Shown here piece by piece: positions 61,120 through 64,000 of a stretch of 64,000 bases of DNA (positions are counted from its first letter, which is position 1; the number at the start of each line of letters is the position of its first letter). The stretch is from Pararhizobium antarcticum (GTDB lineage Bacteria; Pseudomonadota; Alphaproteobacteria; Rhizobiales; Rhizobiaceae): NCBI RefSeq assembly GCF_001885585.1, contig NZ_LSRP01000001.1, positions 124,001-188,000 of the forward strand. The letters are read 5' to 3'. The translations under genes and the position numbers were made by a program. A model generated the notes under the pieces. The model ran no database searches, had not been told where the DNA came from, and saw nothing but the letters and a program-made list of their open reading frames with translations.

Positions 61120-62370
61120 ATGCGCTATTCTGCCTTTTCCGTCTTTCTCAACGCGCTGCGAGGCAACAGGACCTGGCAACCTGCGTGGCGCAGTCCGGTC
61201 CCGAAGACCCATTATGATGTCATCATCATCGGCGGCGGCGGGCACGGGCTGGCAACGGCTTATTATCTCGCCAAGGAGTTCGGCATCACCAATGTCGCCG
61301 TGCTGGAAAAAGGCTATGTCGGCTCCGGCAATGTCGGTCGCAACACGACGATCATCCGTTCCAACTACCTGCTCGAAGGCAACAACCCCTTCTACGAACT
61401 GTCGATGAAGCTCTGGGAAGGCCTGGAGCAGGACTTCAATTTCAACGCCATGGTCTCCCAGCGCGGCGTGCTCAACCTCTATCATTCCGACGCCCAGCGC
61501 GACGCCTACACGCGGCGCGGCAATGCCATGCGGCTGCACGGTGTCGATGCCGATCTGCTCGATCGCAATACCGTGCGGCAGATGCTGCCCTTCCTCGATT
61601 TCGACAATGCCCGCTTCCCCATCCAGGGCGCCCTGATGCAAAAGCGCGGCGGCACGGTGCGCCATGATGCGGTCGCCTGGGGCTATGCGCGCGGCGCCGA
61701 CATGCGTGGCGTCGATATCATCCAGAATTGCGAAGTCACCGGCATCCGCCGCGAAAACGGCCGCATCTCGGGCGTCGAAACCAGCCAGGGCTTCATCGGC
61801 TGCGGCAAGCTGGCCATGGCGGCCGCAGGCAATTCGACCACCGTTGCCGACATGGTCGACATGAAGCTGCCGATCGAAAGCCATGTTCTGCAGGCCTTCG
61901 TCTCGGAAGGACTGAAACCGTTCATCGACAATGTCGTGACTTTTGGCGCCGGGCATTTCTATGTCTCGCAGTCCGACAAGGGCGGGCTTGTCTTTGGCGG
62001 CGATATCGACGGCTATAACTCCTATGCCCAGCGCGGCAATCTGGCGACGGTCGAGCATGTCGCCGAGGCCGGCGTCGCGATGATCCCTGCACTCTCGCGG
62101 GTGCGCGTGCTGCGCTCCTGGGGCGGCATCATGGACATGAGCATGGACGGCTCGCCGATCATCGACCGCACCCCCATCGACAATCTCTACCTGAACGCCG
62201 GCTGGTGTTATGGCGGCTTCAAGGCCACGCCCGCCTCCGGTTTCTGCTACGCCCATCTGATCGCGAAAAACGAGCCGCACGAGACCGGGCGCGCCTTCCG
62301 CCTCGACCGTTTCGCGCGCGGCCGGATGATCGACGAAAAGGGCGTTGGCGCCCAACCCAATCTGCATTGA
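61120..62370 (+). CDS. soxB: N-methylglutamate dehydrogenase / sarcosine oxidase beta subunit
   Basis: A 416-residue flavoprotein with the FAD motif DVIIIGGGGHGLATAYYLAKEFG near residue 33, EKGYVGSGNVGRNTTIIRSNY, and RGGTVRHDAVAWGY, where His182 is the candidate for covalent FMN attachment by analogy with heterotetrameric sarcosine oxidases. The C-terminal SMDGSPIIDRTPIDNLYLNAGWCYGGFKATPASG is family-standard. In the N-methylglutamate pathway the same subunit set (MgdABCD) oxidises N-methylglutamate to glutamate and methylene-THF; sarcosine oxidase is the alternative. The start is MRYSAFSVFL. Confidence 0.92.
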   Translation: MRYSAFSVFLNALRGNRTWQPAWRSPVPKTHYDVIIIGGGGHGLATAYYLAKEFGITNVAVLEKGYVGSGNVGRNTTIIRSNYLLEGNNPFYELSMKLWEGLEQDFNFNAMVSQRGVLNLYHSDAQRDAYTRRGNAMRLHGVDADLLDRNTVRQMLPFLDFDNARFPIQGALMQKRGGTVRHDAVAWGYARGADMRGVDIIQNCEVTGIRRENGRISGVETSQGFIGCGKLAMAAAGNSTTVADMVDMKLPIESHVLQAFVSEGLKPFIDNVVTFGAGHFYVSQSDKGGLVFGGDIDGYNSYAQRGNLATVEHVAEAGVAMIPALSRVRVLRSWGGIMDMSMDGSPIIDRTPIDNLYLNAGWCYGGFKATPASGFCYAHLIAKNEPHETGRAFRLDRFARGRMIDEKGVGAQPNLH

Positions 62371-62379
62371 GGACCTGAC

Positions 62380-62652
62380 ATGGCCAGCCTGATCGCCTGC
62401 CCCCATTGCGGGCCGCGCCCCAAGGAAGAATTCACCGTTCGCGGCGATGCCGGCATCACGCGCCCCGAACCGGATGCCGGCGCGGATGCCTGGCATGCCT
62501 ATGTCTATCTGCGTGACAATCCGCGCGGACGGCACAGGGAACACTGGCACCACACGTCCGGCTGCCGCCGCTGGCTGATCGTCGAGCGCGACACCGTGAC
62601 CCACGCCATCTACTCGGCCGTTGATGCGGCCGCGACGGGAGAGACCGCATGA
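62380..62652 (+). CDS. soxD: N-methylglutamate dehydrogenase / sarcosine oxidase delta subunit
   Basis: A 90-residue zinc-binding subunit. ACPHCGPR (Cys7, Cys10) and HHTSGCRRW supply the metal ligands, and WHAYVYLRDNPRGRHREHW is the usual middle part. It lies nine bases after soxB and overlaps soxA by ATGA. It stabilises the complex and has no known catalytic role. Confidence 0.94.
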   Translation: MASLIACPHCGPRPKEEFTVRGDAGITRPEPDAGADAWHAYVYLRDNPRGRHREHWHHTSGCRRWLIVERDTVTHAIYSAVDAAATGETA

Positions 62653-64000
62653 GTTCTTTCCGCCTGCCCAGCGGTGGCCGCCTGGACCGCAGCAAGCCGC
62701 TCGACTTCACTTTCGATGGTAAGCCGATGCAAGGGCTTGCCGGTGACACCGTCGCCTCCGCCCTGCTCGCCAATGGCCGCCAACTCGTCGGCCGGTCCTT
62801 CAAGTATCACCGGCCGCGCGGCATCCTGACTGCTGGTGCCGCCGAGCCCAATGCCTTGCTGACGATCGGGGACGGCGGACGCACGGAGCCCAACACCCGC
62901 GCCACCGTCGCCGAATTGTATCAGGGCCTCATCGCAAAAAGCCAGAACCGCTGGCCCTCCATCGATTTCGATCTGGGTGCCGTCAACAGCCTGCTGGCCC
63001 CCTTCCTCGGCGCCGGCTTCTACTACAAGACCTTCATGTGGCCGGCGGCCTTCTGGGAAAAAGTCTACGAGCCGATCATCCGCAAGGCGGCCGGCCTTGG
63101 CCGCGCCACCTATGAGGCCGATCCTGATAGCTACGAGAAGTGCTGGGCGCATTGCGACCTTCTGGTCATCGGCTCCGGCCCTGCAGGCCTTGCCGCCGCC
63201 TTGACGGCTGGTCGTGCCGGCGCCCGCGTCATTCTCGCCGACGAAGGTTTCGAGTTCGGCGGATCGCTTCTGTCGGAGACAGCACCGATCGCCACCCAGA
63301 CCCCGGCGGAACTGCTTTCCCGAACGCTCGCAGAACTGGAAAGCCTGCCGAATGTCCGATTGCTGACCCGCACCACCGTCTTCGGCTGGTATGACGGCAA
63401 TGTCTTTGGTGGTATCGAGCGGGTCCAGAAGCATGTCGGCACGATCGATGCCAACCGCCCGATGGAACGGCTTTGGCGCTTTGCCGCCAAGAAGGCCATT
63501 CTCGCCTCCGGTGCGGAGGAGCGGCCCATGGTCTTTGGCGGCAACGACATTCCCGGCGTGATGATGTCAGGAGCGATGCGCAGTTATCTGAACCGGCAGG
63601 CCGTCGCGCCCGGGCGACAGACCGTGATCTTCACCAATGGCGCGTCGGGCTACCGGACGGCGGCCGATCTCGAAGCGCGCGGCCTCGATGTCGCAGCCAT
63701 CGTCGACAGCCGCGCGGATGCACCGAAAACCTGGGACGGCAAGGCCCGTGTCATTTCCGGCGGCGTGGTTATGGATGCCAAAGGCGGCAAGGCGCTCTCC
63801 GGCGTCACGATTGCCCAGGCCGGAACGTTAGAGGTTATCAAGGCCGATGCGCTCGCCATGTCCGGCGGCTGGAGCCCGATCATCCACCTTGCCTGCCATC
63901 GTGGCGCGCGGCCGGCCTGGTCCGACGCGAAATCCGCCTTTCTTGCGCCCGAAATACAGGACGGGCTGAGCATAGCCGGTTCCGCCGCCGGACTGGAAAC
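62649..64000 (+). CDS. soxA: N-methylglutamate dehydrogenase / sarcosine oxidase alpha subunit (partial)
   Basis: The first 450 residues of a subunit that is normally close to 1000 residues; the gene leaves the window. Residues about 15-100 are a ferredoxin-like beta-grasp domain without cluster cysteines (LDFTFDGKPMQGLAGDTVASALLANG, FKYHRPRGILTAGAAEPNALL). From about 170 a dinucleotide-binding domain follows (CDLLVIGSGPAGLAAALTAGRAGARVILADEG), with ASGAEERPMVFGGNDIPGVM later. The missing C-terminal half should hold the THF-binding aminomethyltransferase-like domain. It starts in a four-base overlap with soxD. Confidence 0.94.
   Translation, partial: MSSFRLPSGGRLDRSKPLDFTFDGKPMQGLAGDTVASALLANGRQLVGRSFKYHRPRGILTAGAAEPNALLTIGDGGRTEPNTRATVAELYQGLIAKSQNRWPSIDFDLGAVNSLLAPFLGAGFYYKTFMWPAAFWEKVYEPIIRKAAGLGRATYEADPDSYEKCWAHCDLLVIGSGPAGLAAALTAGRAGARVILADEGFEFGGSLLSETAPIATQTPAELLSRTLAELESLPNVRLLTRTTVFGWYDGNVFGGIERVQKHVGTIDANRPMERLWRFAAKKAILASGAEERPMVFGGNDIPGVMMSGAMRSYLNRQAVAPGRQTVIFTNGASGYRTAADLEARGLDVAAIVDSRADAPKTWDGKARVISGGVVMDAKGGKALSGVTIAQAGTLEVIKADALAMSGGWSPIIHLACHRGARPAWSDAKSAFLAPEIQDGLSIAGSAAGLE

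Overview
The window looks like a chromosomal or chromid segment of a Rhizobiaceae-type alphaproteobacterium (Sinorhizobium/Rhizobium/Agrobacterium/Shinella relatives). The reasons are the high GC content, the dense gene packing with ATGA/GTGA overlaps, and the combination of a Pha-type antiporter, aerobic cobFGHIJKLM genes, NasST-controlled nitrate assimilation, PrsDE-type exporter, GlpSTPQUV-like ABC transporter and glxBCD-glnT-sox genes. No tRNA, rRNA, IS element, prophage or CRISPR array was seen. This taxonomic placement is inferred from gene content and was not tested by a search.

Layout. (1) 1-1431: the 3' end of a multisubunit K+(Na+)/H+ antiporter operon (phaD'-E-F-G, + strand). (2) 1428-8529: aerobic cobalamin genes cobF-G-H-I-J and cobL-M on the minus strand, with cobK nested between cobJ and cobL on the plus strand. 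(3) 8600-22377: a nitrate assimilation locus on the minus strand. The sensor pair nasT-nasS comes first, then a 354-base leader/promoter region with a textbook sigma-54 promoter and two hexaloop hairpins of the ANTAR-target type. After it come the nitrate ABC transporter nrtA-B-C, nirB, nirD, cysG (siroheme) and a 1366-residue nitrate reductase fused to a CysJ-like flavoprotein. (4) 22582-25691: type I secretion ABC/membrane-fusion pair prsD-prsE, followed by a DMT permease and ung. (5) 27507-30630: modABC preceded by two Mo-box-like repeats, with a short one-domain modE convergent to modC. The molybdate supply fits the Mo-dependent nitrate reductase nearby.

(6) 30684-38860: a LacI-controlled sugar or polyol catabolic operon (Gfo/Idh dehydrogenase, TIM-barrel isomerase, binding protein, two permeases, ATPase, SDR) reading away from its divergent LacI gene; a perfect 18-bp operator sits directly behind the promoter. 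A DAO-type flavoprotein follows the lacI gene. (7) 40330-52145: a twelve-gene minus-strand operon. A GlpSTPQUV-like ABC transporter (binding protein, two permeases, 68-residue membrane peptide, two ATPases) feeds an ATP-type fused dihydroxyacetone kinase plus a complete PTS-type kinase chain encoded as separate proteins (DhaL, EIIA/DhaM, HPr, Enzyme I, a small unknown HTH-like protein, DhaK).

(8) 52501-64000: the N-methylglutamate / C1-amine module. glxB-C-D (N-methylglutamate-synthase-like), an OsmC-family protein, glnT (gamma-glutamylmethylamide-synthetase-like) and purU (formate release from formyl-THF) run on the minus strand. The sarcosine-oxidase-like N-methylglutamate dehydrogenase soxB-D-A' runs on the plus strand and off the end. 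Between the two halves lie a VapBC toxin-antitoxin pair, an XRE-cupin regulator and the AraC-type regulator GlxA. The likely flow is methylamine or a demethylated amine to gamma-glutamylmethylamide, then N-methylglutamate, then methylene-THF, then formate.

Most notable points: the nas leader, where sigma-54 and NasT-type RNA control appear physically fused; the nested cobK (possible non-contiguous operon); the split DHA-PTS operon with two unexplained small proteins; and twin Mo-boxes paired with a ModE that lacks its molybdate-binding domains.
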